From a virus: DNA of 64,000 nt. The stretch spans positions 1-64,000 of IMG/VR virus record IMGVR_UViG_3300042922_000707. One strand, given 5' to 3'. The stretch's first letter is position 1, and the number at the start of each line of letters is the position of its first letter. The notes beneath the pieces are model-generated. The model had not been told where the DNA came from. It did no database searches and worked only from the letters and a program-made list of their open reading frames with translations. Both the position numbers and the translations under genes were made by a program. Below, in pieces: positions 13,969-22,162 of the stretch.

Positions 13969-16389
13969 TTATGCAAACACGCTCTCTTCATACTCATCCT
14001 GCACTTCCGACTCTTCTTCACCCAAATCATCATCCAATTCCTCAAGAATTAGTTTTTCATTGTCCTCTCCAACTTCTTCATGCCCTTCCCAATGATATAC
14101 TGGTCCATACCATTGCTCACTTACTTCAGCATCTACTTTTATAACTATACCGCCTCTTTCAATAAGTCTACTACATGCGTCAATCATGCACTGCTTAATA
14201 ATTGGTATAGCCTCTACCAAGTTAGCTTTTGGTATGGAAGTAATAACCTCGTCATGCACTGTAGATATAAGAGTAACATCCAATTCTCTCAGTCGCCTAT
14301 TGGCATATATGAATGCCATGGCTCTTTTAGTTATCTCAGCACTGGAGCCCTGCATTATAGAGTTTACACACTGTCTCTCAGCATCTGAGCGTATCCATGC
14401 ACGGCTGTCCTGCAAATCCGGAAGTCTTCTTTTTGTATGGTACAGCATTTCCACGTATCCTTTTTCATATGCGGAGTCCAGCACGCTTTGAGTGAACTCT
14501 TTAATTGCAGGAAAGGTGTCAAAGTATCGCTCAATCTCTCGTTTAGCCTCTGTCTCAGTACAATCCAGTCCCTCTGCAAGTCCAACCTCAGTCATACCAT
14601 AGTTAAGTCCAAGGACTATTGCCTTAACCTTACCTCTCCATGGGCTTTTATACCCTGTGTCGTCATTGTCCAAGTACTCCTGTTCTGGGTGCCCGGGAAA
14701 GAATAATACTGCCTGTTGTACATACACATCCTTGGCATTCCTATATGCGTCAAGCATCGTCTCATCTCCGGACAGTACAGCTAGAATACGTGGCTCTATT
14801 TGTGAGTAGTCAGTGGAGCATAGGACATTTCCTTCCTCTGCAATAAAGCAACGTCGTATCTTCTTACCAAAGTCAACCTTAACTTCCTGCCCCTCTATTA
14901 ATAATTTCTTTGACTTAGAAGGGATATTTTGTAGATTAGGGTCGGAACTTGAAAACCGGTTGGTAACTGCCTTATAGGGGTTAAAGGAAGTATGAACTCT
15001 TCCGTCAACTGGACTAATAGCCTCCAACAGACCATCACAGTAAGTTCCTATCATTTTCTTAACTGTTCTATATGCTAAAATGCTTTTGCATACTGAAAAT
15101 TGTTTAGCGAGCCTTTGCATAACCTTCTCGTTTGTAGCCTTGCCGTCCTTCTTAGTAGTTGGCCAACCCCATATTGAGAAAAATAAGTCACCTAACTGTG
15201 GGGGGCTGTTTATGTTCAACCCAGGTATAAAAGATGTCCTTAAAGTGTTCCTGTCAAATACCTTAGCCTTACCATTCTTTGTGCTAGGCGGAACATTAAC
15301 AACCTGCACATGGGGATTATCGTCCAGGAATTTATCCATCAATTCCTGCAATTGGGTTTTTATTGTCTTCTCAATGGCAACCTTGTACCCCTCAAATTCT
15401 TCCTTGTTTGCATTTACTCTATCCACGTCAAGTAACATACCTCTACGCTCTGCCGCAATTACTGATGGCAAAACCTGTAACTGTATTACATAGTAGGACT
15501 CAGCAAGACCGGGTCTCTTCTTTATGTGGCTTTCCGCAAACTCCATCCATTCCCAATGAAGTATGGCATCTTTGCATGCATAATAGCCAACCATCCATAT
15601 TGGAAAGTATGCACATGGCGTCTTTTCAAATATCTCATCAAATTTGTCCAATGGATTTTGTTGGTACTGTTTGAGCCACTTATTACACAAGGGCTTCAAT
15701 TTATTTACTGGCTCATTTTCATTTAATACCCTTGATGCTAAATATCCCTCAAACGCAATATCTGGCATTTCAATGCCCAGATTTATCCAAACTACATGGC
15801 TGTCAAACTTACCATTGAATGTTACAACACCACAGTATTCATCGGACATGTCTATGTCGTCAATACTGTTTAGAGTTCGCATACTGTACGCAAGAGATTC
15901 TTCTCTTTTCTTTCTCATAACAGGTGCCATATTTTCTTTTATAAATTCCACAGGTAATTGCTTACCCTCCACAGGCTCTATACAGTCAAGGTGATGTATC
16001 GGTATATACCAGGCATTACCATCACATGGCGTATAAAAAGATATGCCTACTATGTTGTCGCCATGCCATATCTTTAGACCCATAGTCTCTGTATCGTATG
16101 AAAATCTTCTGCACTCCTCAATAGAGCGAAGTAGTCTATCCAACTTCTCGTCCGTGTCCACTATTATGTAATTGCTGGGCCACTCTGAAAGTACGTTTGG
16201 GTGCTTTTTCTTAAACTCATCCACAAGTATGGAAACCGTTTGTTTTATCTTACCAATACTTTTTCCAGCTCCGGACTTCTTAACAGTCCTTTTCTCAGTC
16301 ATGGAGGATATAATTTTATTTATTTCTTTAGGATTTATTACATCCCTCTTTAGATTATTATCAACACCAAAAAGTAAATTACGTTTCAA
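13969..16389 (-). CDS. polA: DNA polymerase family A with 3'-5' exonuclease
   Basis: The phage replicative polymerase is 806 residues. The exonuclease domain is intact: YDTET (Asp99, Glu101), FNGKFD and YYACKDA. Polymerase motif A is STDYSQIEPR (Asp527), motif B has Arg585, Lys589, Leu593 and Tyr597, and motif C is VHDE (712-714). There is no 5'-nuclease domain. Leu593 is at the position of E. coli Phe762; Leu there is known in viral polymerases and is linked to slower, more accurate synthesis. The start appears to be TTG with AAAGGATGG upstream, 3 bp after a 29-residue ORF. The C-terminus is very acidic. Confidence 0.96.
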   Translation of the reverse strand: MKRNLLFGVDNNLKRDVINPKEINKIISSMTEKRTVKKSGAGKSIGKIKQTVSILVDEFKKKHPNVLSEWPSNYIIVDTDEKLDRLLRSIEECRRFSYDTETMGLKIWHGDNIVGISFYTPCDGNAWYIPIHHLDCIEPVEGKQLPVEFIKENMAPVMRKKREESLAYSMRTLNSIDDIDMSDEYCGVVTFNGKFDSHVVWINLGIEMPDIAFEGYLASRVLNENEPVNKLKPLCNKWLKQYQQNPLDKFDEIFEKTPCAYFPIWMVGYYACKDAILHWEWMEFAESHIKKRPGLAESYYVIQLQVLPSVIAAERRGMLLDVDRVNANKEEFEGYKVAIEKTIKTQLQELMDKFLDDNPHVQVVNVPPSTKNGKAKVFDRNTLRTSFIPGLNINSPPQLGDLFFSIWGWPTTKKDGKATNEKVMQRLAKQFSVCKSILAYRTVKKMIGTYCDGLLEAISPVDGRVHTSFNPYKAVTNRFSSSDPNLQNIPSKSKKLLIEGQEVKVDFGKKIRRCFIAEEGNVLCSTDYSQIEPRILAVLSGDETMLDAYRNAKDVYVQQAVLFFPGHPEQEYLDNDDTGYKSPWRGKVKAIVLGLNYGMTEVGLAEGLDCTETEAKREIERYFDTFPAIKEFTQSVLDSAYEKGYVEMLYHTKRRLPDLQDSRAWIRSDAERQCVNSIMQGSSAEITKRAMAFIYANRRLRELDVTLISTVHDEVITSIPKANLVEAIPIIKQCMIDACSRLIERGGIVIKVDAEVSEQWYGPVYHWEGHEEVGEDNEKLILEELDDDLGEEESEVQDEYEESVFA

Positions 16390-16392
16390 TCT

Positions 16393-16482
16393 CTACCATC
16401 CTTTCTTTCTGTTCGCGTATGGGCAGTCTCTTCTTCCACCACAGCTACCACATCCATAAGCTATCTTGTATGCACATTTCAT
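16393..16482 (-). CDS. Cys-rich microprotein, 29 residues
   Basis: A short frame begins with an ATG about 8 nt after GGAGG and ends 3 bp before the polymerase start. Four cysteines (Cys3, 11, 14, 20) in CAYKIAYGCGSCGGRRDC suggest a mini zinc-binding fold with a basic tail. It lies directly between the promoter at 16512-16541 and polA, so it is either a real microprotein or a leader peptide coupling translation to the TTG-started polymerase. Confidence 0.5.
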   Translation of the reverse strand: MKCAYKIAYGCGSCGGRRDCPYANRKKGW

Positions 16483-16511
16483 TCCTTCCACCTCCAATTA
16501 GTATACAATGC

Positions 16512-16541
16512 AGTATAAAAGGTTTCAATTTATATTGTAAC
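16512..16541 (-). promoter_or_regulatory. Promoter of the polymerase unit
   Basis: Minus strand GTTACA (16536-16541), 18 bp, TATACT (16512-16517). Confidence 0.7.
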
Positions 16542-16573
16542 ATAAAAAAGGATGGAATATTAAATTCCACCCC
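16542..16573 (-). terminator. Terminator after the SSB gene
   Basis: GGATGGAAT (16550-16558) pairs with the segment around ATTCC and ACC (16564-16571) with one bulge. TTTTTTA follows on the minus strand, just before the -35 box of the polymerase promoter. Confidence 0.7.
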
Positions 16574-16588
16574 CTTAGCCAGCTCTAG

Positions 16589-17257
16589 TTAAAATGGTAT
16601 GTCTTCATCATCGTCAATTGGCTTAAACCTATTAGTCGCACCCTGTCTTTTTGTTGGAGTTGAGCTTGCCGCTCCTGCCCCACCCTTTAGCAATGCAACC
16701 ATTTCATCATAGTCCTTCTTTAGTACAAAGTCATAGATGTCTGGTCTCTCTGGTAACTTCTCAATTGGTATTAATAATTCACTTTCATCATATGGGTCGA
16801 TGTCATAGGAAGTTCCAGTATCACCGGATTTACCGTTTCTAAGTATTTCATACACATGCTTTCTTAAGTCTTTTTTCTTGCTTATTAAGTTAAGGATACG
16901 ATTTATTACATCCCTACCTCTATCCCATAACTCTATCTTTGGTTCCTTTGGTACTTTTCCCTTTTCGTCTGGTCTCCAGCTTAACAGATACAGGAATAAT
17001 CTTAGTGATGTCTTGCTACCCTGCTCACACATTGCACAAGGTTTCTCATACATCTTTAGGCACTCCACATATCTCTTCTTTCCGTCCACCTCTATTTGGT
17101 GCGTAAGTAATACGTTTAGGTCATCCGCATCCTTGTGCAGGAATTGAACATCTGCTCTGTCCCCATCCTCTTTCAACCCAAAAAATCCGACATTTGCTCC
17201 AGTGGCAAAAGTGTCAATTGCGCCTTTAATTGCATCAATACCTTTAAAACCTGCCAT
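16589..17257 (-). CDS. Single-stranded DNA-binding protein (gp32-like)
   Basis: The 222-residue protein has a Cys-rich segment CLKMYEKPCAMC (about 66-77), like the zinc subdomain of T4 gp32-type SSBs, and ends with an acidic tail DDDEDIPF typical of SSBs that recruit replication partners. A Gly/Ala/Ser/Thr linker precedes the tail. AAGGTGG lies about 9 nt before the ATG. It is encoded just upstream of the DNA polymerase, with its own terminator. Identification rests on the tail, the Cys pattern and context. Confidence 0.8.
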   Translation of the reverse strand: MAGFKGIDAIKGAIDTFATGANVGFFGLKEDGDRADVQFLHKDADDLNVLLTHQIEVDGKKRYVECLKMYEKPCAMCEQGSKTSLRLFLYLLSWRPDEKGKVPKEPKIELWDRGRDVINRILNLISKKKDLRKHVYEILRNGKSGDTGTSYDIDPYDESELLIPIEKLPERPDIYDFVLKKDYDEMVALLKGGAGAASSTPTKRQGATNRFKPIDDDEDIPF

Positions 17258-17319
17258 AAATAATTTCCACCTTTCTTGTTTTAAGTTTTTTAGTTTGGAA
17301 AGTGTTTAAAGTGTTTTGG

Positions 17320-17481
17320 TTAGGAATTAAGTTGTTGGTTAAATTGATTAATGACTAGTTTGAGTCTATTTTCAGGCATTATCCCATCGGCACTAACTTT
17401 TCCATCCTTCTCAGTAATGATTACAAAGTTACCCCATAAAATATGTCTCGTCTTTTTTAGTACTGTGATAAGTCTTTTCAT
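17320..17481 (-). CDS. Small basic protein, 53 residues, unknown
   Basis: An open frame with GGGAGG about 10 nt before its ATG lies in the otherwise empty gap between the sigma factor and SSB genes. The N-terminus is basic (MKRLITVLKKTRH) and the rest mixed. It is driven by the promoter at 17563-17592 and probably co-transcribed with the SSB gene. No family recognised. Confidence 0.55.
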   Translation of the reverse strand: MKRLITVLKKTRHILWGNFVIITEKDGKVSADGIMPENRLKLVINQFNQQLNS

Positions 17482-17519
17482 AGACCAATTCCCTCCCTAA
17501 CAAATTACCTACGTTCCGT

Positions 17520-17573
17520 AAAATAAAAATAGGCTTTATACTGTACTTGTATTTTACAATGCAGTATAAAGCC
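17520..17573 (-). terminator. Palindromic terminator/operator overlapping a promoter
   Basis: GGCTTTATACTG (17532-17543) and CAGTATAAAGCC (17562-17573) are a perfect 12-bp inverted repeat. On the minus strand TATTTTTATTTT follows, so it can end the sigma-factor transcript. Its right arm contains the -10 box of the promoter at 17563-17592, so it could equally be an operator. Confidence 0.6.
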
Positions 17574-17592
17574 ATTCGTTCGTTTATGTAAA
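17563..17592 (-). promoter_or_regulatory. Promoter of the 53aa-SSB unit
   Basis: Minus strand TTTACA (17587-17592), 18 bp, TATACT (17563-17568). The -10 box lies in the palindrome at 17532-17573. Confidence 0.7.
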
Positions 17593-17599
17593 CTGGTTT

Positions 17600-18217
17600 T
17601 TAAAAATTATCTGCTGTGCATAACTGACTTGCTAGAAAAGGCTTAACCTTTCTCCATAGTAGACTAATGTATGCTCTGCTGTACCCTAGTAGCCTGGCAA
17701 TCTCTGCGTCTGGCATTTCCGGGCTTTCCATTTTATACTTAACAATGCCCATAGTTATATCATCAAAGCCGTTGTGTTTTAGCATCATCTCAATTTCAAC
17801 TCTTTCAAATCCATCCTCTTCATTACATTGGAATTTTATAAATGCACTTCCTTCTTCCGAAGTACTTTCACCTTCACCGCATATACTAAATTCGTAACTG
17901 AAGCAATTTGAGTAGTTATTTGCCTTCTCATTGTCGTTTGTACTTCTTCTGCACAAGTTCTTTATCATGTTCTGTGTATGTGCATAGTACAATGTCGTAA
18001 ATTTACCCTTCTCCGGATTATAGTTTCTTAATGCCTCCCAACACCAGATACTGCATAGCTGTCTTTTCTCCTCAATTTCTCTCCCGTCCATGAGTCCCAC
18101 CTTTTGGTACCATTTGTAGGAAGCATCCTCAATTATTTTCTTACAGCCAATTATGAAGTCCTCTTCACCCATTTCACCATTTTTAACCATTAATGCCATT
18201 TCTTGAACATTGTTCAT
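17600..18217 (-). CDS. Phage RNA polymerase sigma factor (sigma-70 family)
   Basis: Residues about 68-95 (NPEKGKFTTLYYAHTQNMIK) match sigma region 2, and the C-terminal MPDAEIARLLGYSRAYISLL segment (about 168-187) is a region 4 helix-turn-helix that binds the -35 element. At 205 residues it has the size of phage or sporulation sigma factors without region 1. AGGAGG lies 7 nt before the ATG. It has its own promoter at 18442-18470 and a leader of about 220 nt with a stable hairpin. It probably redirects host polymerase to middle or late phage promoters, but which ones is not evident. Confidence 0.85.
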   Translation of the reverse strand: MNNVQEMALMVKNGEMGEEDFIIGCKKIIEDASYKWYQKVGLMDGREIEEKRQLCSIWCWEALRNYNPEKGKFTTLYYAHTQNMIKNLCRRSTNDNEKANNYSNCFSYEFSICGEGESTSEEGSAFIKFQCNEEDGFERVEIEMMLKHNGFDDITMGIVKYKMESPEMPDAEIARLLGYSRAYISLLWRKVKPFLASQLCTADNF

Positions 18218-18622
18218 TTGTAAATCCTCCTAGTTTAGTTTAGTTTGTTATATCAAATCACACTTGTAGCGTGAATGTTGAAATTTTACCCAAAAATATC
18301 ACCCATTTAATAATTCTCTGTCTAATATTACGCACCAAGCCAATTATCAAATGGGCTAAATTTTAATAGTTCAATTCTTAGTACTATAAGTAGGGTGCTT
18401 GCCGTCTATGTAATTTCATTATGTATTAACTTTACAATATTATTATACAACATTATTTTACATATTACAACAAATTTTTACTTATTTTTAAAAATTATGT
18501 ATAATTTAAAAGTTATTTGCAAAAATAAGTAATTTACACATATTGCCCTAATATGAGTTCCTTGATAAACTATTATATTCATTTGTCAATGTTCTTTTCT
18601 AAATAGTGCCTGCTAGTGCCTG
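18218..18622 (-). other. Long noncoding leader and promoter region of the sigma gene
   Basis: This 405-bp stretch is very AT-rich and has no convincing gene. It contains the sigma promoter, a roughly 220-nt 5' leader and a 14-bp hairpin: on the plus strand 18302-18315 (CCCATTTAATAATT) pairs with 18342-18355 (AATTATCAAATGGG) around a 26-nt loop. The loop side holds AATTCTCTGTC, reminiscent of the recurrent CCTTAATTCTGCC motif. The part above 18480 shows only AT-rich DNA. Confidence 0.6.
18442..18470 (-). promoter_or_regulatory. Promoter of the sigma factor gene
   Basis: Minus strand TTGTAA (18465-18470), 17 bp, consensus TATAAT (18442-18447). It lies about 220 bp from the start codon. Confidence 0.65.
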
Positions 18623-18823
18623 CTACCATTGTCGCTGTTCCTTTATAAAATTAACCTGCTCGAATTCCATACAGCCACAGTCAACTGTGAACCCATCGTT
18701 TATGGACACATACTGTTCTACCAGAGCTTTTGCCTTATCCACAGCCTCTTCCTTGGTGTCTCCCTCTGCAACAACACTGACGCCAAGTTTGTAACTCATT
18801 TCCACATCCCATTTATTTTTCAT
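18623..18823 (-). CDS. Small protein, 66 residues, unknown
   Basis: An ATG 8 nt after GGGGAGG starts this frame; the in-frame GTG at 18832 is too close to the site. The sequence (SYKLGVSVVAEGDTKEEAVDKAKALVEQYV) suggests a beta-strand followed by a long helix. The 66-residue protein at 25059-25259 has the same size and a similar layout (GITAQIG...GDETKEEIDKVWEQ), so the two may be distant paralogs. It is the last gene of the helicase-primase unit. Confidence 0.6.
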   Translation of the reverse strand: MKNKWDVEMSYKLGVSVVAEGDTKEEAVDKAKALVEQYVSINDGFTVDCGCMEFEQVNFIKEQRQW

Positions 18824-18839
18824 ACCTAGCACCTCCCCG

Positions 18840-19889
18840 CTACAAGAATTTCAATACTTCAACACCTTTTCCATTTTTAACTACATCGTTCATGTCCTTC
18901 GCCCAGTCAGGGTACTTAATTAAATTTAATCTAAATGTACTTGAGTAATTGTCTATTATTCTAGCAGTTTCTTTTTGTCCATAGTCATCATTATCCAAGC
19001 CCAAGTTTATATTCTTCACACCCATTGTGGCAAGTACTTTAGCCTGCTCCTTAAAAAATATCCTACCTCCTATCCCGGTAGTAGGCATTCTCAATGTCCA
19101 CCCACTTGCAACATCTATTTCACCTTCAACAAGAGTAATTCCATTCTTCTGTATCATGTCCGACATCCATTTCTTTGGTGTAGCAACATAGTCCCTATAA
19201 ATGTAGTAGGCTCCGAACATCAAATGTTTCTTTGGTATATCCTTTACATTAGTATATCTTACATCATTATAGGAAGTGATTGGACGTTTTTTAATAAAGA
19301 AAATATTTCCCTTTAAGTCTCTCATAGGAAATACAACGCTGTTGGTTGATTTATCATACCCTATCTCTAGATAGTCCTGCATTTTTTGTGGTATAAATCT
19401 AACCTCTTCCATGTAAGGATGCACATACTCATAGTATTGCTCCAAGTCGCTTTCCGGAACGAATCTATCAAATCTTTCACTCGTTCTAGATTGACCAAGT
19501 CCCAATCCAGGTCGTTCACCCTGCACCGCTAAATTGAACTTCTTTAGTAGCCACTTGTAACCCAGTTCTGGCTTAGGGGGAACAACAATTCCACCGGAGG
19601 AATCCCTTTTAACACCCAAGTCCAGGCATTTTGCAACAAACATTGGTAAATTGTCTCCATGTTCCCCACATGTGAAACAGTTATACTGACCATCATCAAC
19701 ACGAACACCCATACTGGGTTTTCTCTCCTGCCCATCCTTGTGAAATGGGCACTTTACCATCAAGTTACTACCGCTCTCTACTGGCCTACCAAAGTATTCT
19801 CTGCCATGCAGTTCTTCCATTTCTTGGGCCAATAAGTGCAATACTACTTCCAACTCAACAATGAGGGGCGTATCCCATACAACGAGCAT
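18840..19889 (-). CDS. DnaG-type DNA primase
   Basis: The 349-residue protein has a CHC2 zinc-binding domain (CPFH at 47-50 and CFTC at 71-74) and a TOPRIM segment with the conserved VEGEID and later DNDDYGQK motifs. It lacks the C-terminal helicase-binding domain of long primases, so interaction with DnaB may differ. It synthesises RNA primers for lagging-strand synthesis. The ATG overlaps the upstream stop (TAATG). It lies downstream of DnaB and upstream of the sigma region in the replication unit. Confidence 0.92.
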   Translation of the reverse strand: MLVVWDTPLIVELEVVLHLLAQEMEELHGREYFGRPVESGSNLMVKCPFHKDGQERKPSMGVRVDDGQYNCFTCGEHGDNLPMFVAKCLDLGVKRDSSGGIVVPPKPELGYKWLLKKFNLAVQGERPGLGLGQSRTSERFDRFVPESDLEQYYEYVHPYMEEVRFIPQKMQDYLEIGYDKSTNSVVFPMRDLKGNIFFIKKRPITSYNDVRYTNVKDIPKKHLMFGAYYIYRDYVATPKKWMSDMIQKNGITLVEGEIDVASGWTLRMPTTGIGGRIFFKEQAKVLATMGVKNINLGLDNDDYGQKETARIIDNYSSTFRLNLIKYPDWAKDMNDVVKNGKGVEVLKFL

Positions 19890-20107
19890 TATTTATCACC
19901 ACCCAATACAGTTTTAAGTCTCTCATTGTGCTTAACTGCAAATGAATTCAATTGCTCTTCATTGAAATTAAAATCTTCCTTAAGTGTTTCCAAACTTGCT
20001 AATAGTGATGCCTGTAATACCTGAAGTCTATTTTGAACTACAAACTCGGAAAACTCCTTAGAGTTATTCGCCAGCTTTCCAGCCCTTCTTCTTTCCTGTC
20101 TATTCAA
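19889..20107 (-). CDS. Small charged protein, 72 residues, unknown
   Basis: A TTG at 20107 preceded by GGGGGTGA is the likely start; a GTG at 20116 would overlap the binding site. The N-terminus NRQERRRAGKLA is strongly basic and helical, the rest is helical and acidic. Many Bacillota phages have a small Arg-rich protein beginning in this way next to replication genes, but I cannot name a family. The stop overlaps the primase start. Confidence 0.6.
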   Translation of the reverse strand: MNRQERRRAGKLANNSKEFSEFVVQNRLQVLQASLLASLETLKEDFNFNEEQLNSFAVKHNERLKTVLGGDK

Positions 20108-20603
20108 TTTTTTCACCCCCTTTCTTTACTCTATACTCGCATTCAGTAGCCTCACAGTCAAATGGCTCCAAATCCAGTTGTCTAAATATTTCTCTTAGTA
20201 CGCATTCATCACAGTTTACCACGTTACACGGATTGCACCAGTCCATCGCACGTTGTGCCAGTTCGTCAATTGCATCCCTTGACACTTTAATAAGTTCATT
20301 TGATAGTACTTCTTTCTCAAATCTATCCTTCTTTAATTTTGCTTCTGACTTAGGTAAGCAGAATAGGTCTGTTGCTTTCATATCCCTAATTAAGCGTTGC
20401 CTTAAATTTCCATCTATCCTACCCATTATTGAGTCTGTTACTTTCAACGCAAGTGTTATTGAGGTTTTGATATACTTTCTCTCTTCCGCTGTCAAGTTAC
20501 CTCTCTCATCCCAGTCCTTTAAAAATTGTTCCTGCATTGTACCAATTAAACAGTAAAGCATTACTACATCCTTACGCTCGGACTCGTTAAGGAAAGTTTT
20601 CAT
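20100..20603 (-). CDS. Hypothetical protein with C-terminal Cys cluster, 167 residues
   Basis: The N-terminal two thirds are helical and charged. The C-terminal part contains CNPCNVVNCDEC followed by CEATEC, a likely zinc-binding module. The layout resembles a DUF5651-like group of phage proteins found near DnaB/DnaG genes; this assignment is from memory of the pattern and is tentative. GGAGGTGA precedes the ATG. It lies between dnaB and primase and may be a replication accessory. Confidence 0.65.
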   Translation of the reverse strand: MKTFLNESERKDVVMLYCLIGTMQEQFLKDWDERGNLTAEERKYIKTSITLALKVTDSIMGRIDGNLRQRLIRDMKATDLFCLPKSEAKLKKDRFEKEVLSNELIKVSRDAIDELAQRAMDWCNPCNVVNCDECVLREIFRQLDLEPFDCEATECEYRVKKGGEKIE

Positions 20604-20618
20604 ATGTTATCACCTCCA

Positions 20619-21992
20619 CTAAAATATGTACTCACTTGTCTGTATTACTTTGTTTTCTTTCTTATCCTTGGAACCTCGCTTTGCCTGTGGTTGCTCGTCT
20701 TCCTCCTCTTCCGGTCTGTCGAAAAGATTTATAAAGCCCCTATCTATGTCCCACACAAATTCCTGCTTTCCACCAATGCCGTATCTATTCTTCGGAACAT
20801 TTATCATAACTATGTTTCCTTTTCTTGCAAATGTAACAACACGGGTGGCATCCTCACCTGCACTGTTACTCTCCATGAACTGGTGAGTCTCTGGTGCATC
20901 TATCTGGTCACTGCCATTCTTTTTGTTCTTGTCCCTACCCTTTGCCCAGTCTCTTCCTATCTGACCCGTAACTAATATAGGTATTCTCTTTTTGCTGGAC
21001 AGTCTGTAAAAGTTTCTAGTAAGGAATATATACCTCTCTCTTATTGTTCCAAACTTCTTAACTGTACCTATTAAGGAAAGTTGGTCAATGCCAACAATAT
21101 CTGGCTTAATAATATCAATTAAATTCTCAATGTCCTCAAAAGTACATTGAGCGTTGTCCTCATTTGTGTAAACCATAAAATCTGGATTGTCTTCATCCTT
21201 AAGCTCTTCAAGATACTTAATATAGTCGTCCTTTGATAAATCAATTGGTACTATTCTACCCCCAACACTTTTATCAACTTTTCCGAGCTCTGTATTACCT
21301 TTCATAAGCCCAAGGTTACTAAAATTTCCATTCCATGTATCAAAACGGAAACCCACAAGGACTTTGCCCATCTCTCTACTTATTAAAAGTACTTTCTTTT
21401 TTGACCTACCCCATGCCGCCCACAAAAGGAATAAAAGCAGCCATGACTTACCTTCACCAAGGTAACCACCAAGCATTACAAAGTCTTCTTCTTGCCAACC
21501 GTTAGTCAGGTCATCCAACCATTCCAAACCAGTGGGTATCCCTGTCAGACCCTTCATTTCCATTCTTTTCAAATAGTCATCTTTTCTAACATCTGTGTCT
21601 TTCGCTAAATTGTGACCCACATGCCTAAAGTCAAGCGTTTCTGCAATTTCCCTTAGTTGTGCCCTTAGGAAGTCAACGGCGTCAAAACTATCCTCTCTTA
21701 GCTTTTCGTCACCTTCTTTAAGTATTGGAACTATTTTATTATAGACATACTGCTCTCGTAGTGAATTTACTAAATATTCCTCCGACTCACCTACCTTAAA
21801 CACCTCAAAATCAGGGTATTTTGCAAGGAACGTGTGTATATCAGGAACCTGTCCTACTTTTCTCCAATGCGTATGTATAAATTCAAATTCTTCTTTACAA
21901 AATTCAAAATAAGTTTCATTTATTTTGTTTCTCTGTATTATACCAATATCTTTCTGCTCCAAAATGTGATTAATTATTTGATACTCTACCAA
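20619..21992 (-). CDS. dnaB: DnaB-type replicative helicase
   Basis: The C-terminal RecA-fold domain is clear: GIPTGLEWLDDLTNGW, Walker A GGYLGEGKSW, Walker B segment PDIVGIDQLSL and the later VTGQIGRDW region. The N-terminal domain of about 130 residues is divergent. It unwinds DNA at the fork, loaded by the DnaC-like protein encoded upstream. A TTG at 21992 with GGGAGG 8 nt upstream is preferred; the ATG at 22031 would lie above the possible promoter at 22015-22044. Length from the TTG is 457 residues. Confidence 0.9.
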   Translation of the reverse strand: MVEYQIINHILEQKDIGIIQRNKINETYFEFCKEEFEFIHTHWRKVGQVPDIHTFLAKYPDFEVFKVGESEEYLVNSLREQYVYNKIVPILKEGDEKLREDSFDAVDFLRAQLREIAETLDFRHVGHNLAKDTDVRKDDYLKRMEMKGLTGIPTGLEWLDDLTNGWQEEDFVMLGGYLGEGKSWLLLFLLWAAWGRSKKKVLLISREMGKVLVGFRFDTWNGNFSNLGLMKGNTELGKVDKSVGGRIVPIDLSKDDYIKYLEELKDEDNPDFMVYTNEDNAQCTFEDIENLIDIIKPDIVGIDQLSLIGTVKKFGTIRERYIFLTRNFYRLSSKKRIPILVTGQIGRDWAKGRDKNKKNGSDQIDAPETHQFMESNSAGEDATRVVTFARKGNIVMINVPKNRYGIGGKQEFVWDIDRGFINLFDRPEEEEDEQPQAKRGSKDKKENKVIQTSEYIF

Positions 21993-22014
21993 GTCAATGA
22001 CCTCCCTACAATAT

Positions 22015-22044
22015 AGTATAAACGAACTCAACTACTTTTGTATT
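22015..22044 (-). promoter_or_regulatory. Possible promoter of the helicase-primase unit
   Basis: Minus strand AATACA (22039-22044), 18 bp, TATACT (22015-22020). The -10 box matches the local family but the -35 box is weak, and the predicted start is very near the ribosome binding site. Confidence 0.4.
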
Positions 22045-22092
22045 ATGCAAAATATACTGTACCTTTGCATTGTGTTTAATGCTACTGGTACG

Positions 22093-22106
22093 CCTTTAAT
22101 TCTGCC
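22093..22106 (-). other. Recurrent intergenic element, copy 2
   Basis: CCTTTAATTCTGCC on the plus strand, in the gap between the helicase-loader gene and dnaB. On the minus strand it is followed by a hairpin: GTACC (22086-22090 region) and GGTAC with inner GCATT and AATGC arms, at about 22058-22091. Confidence 0.5.
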
Positions 22107-22162
22107 CATGTAATACCATTTCGTGTTACAGGTATAAAGTTACAACCCCAATTTACAGCCCG

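Noticed and set aside
18240-18622. Short frame of about 34 codons in the AT-rich gap upstream of the sigma promoter
   Set aside because: No ribosome binding site and composition of random AT-rich DNA.
18604-18625. Direct repeat TAGTGCCTGC twice at the end of the 66-residue gene
   Set aside because: Only two copies of 10 bp; could be chance and has no paired feature.
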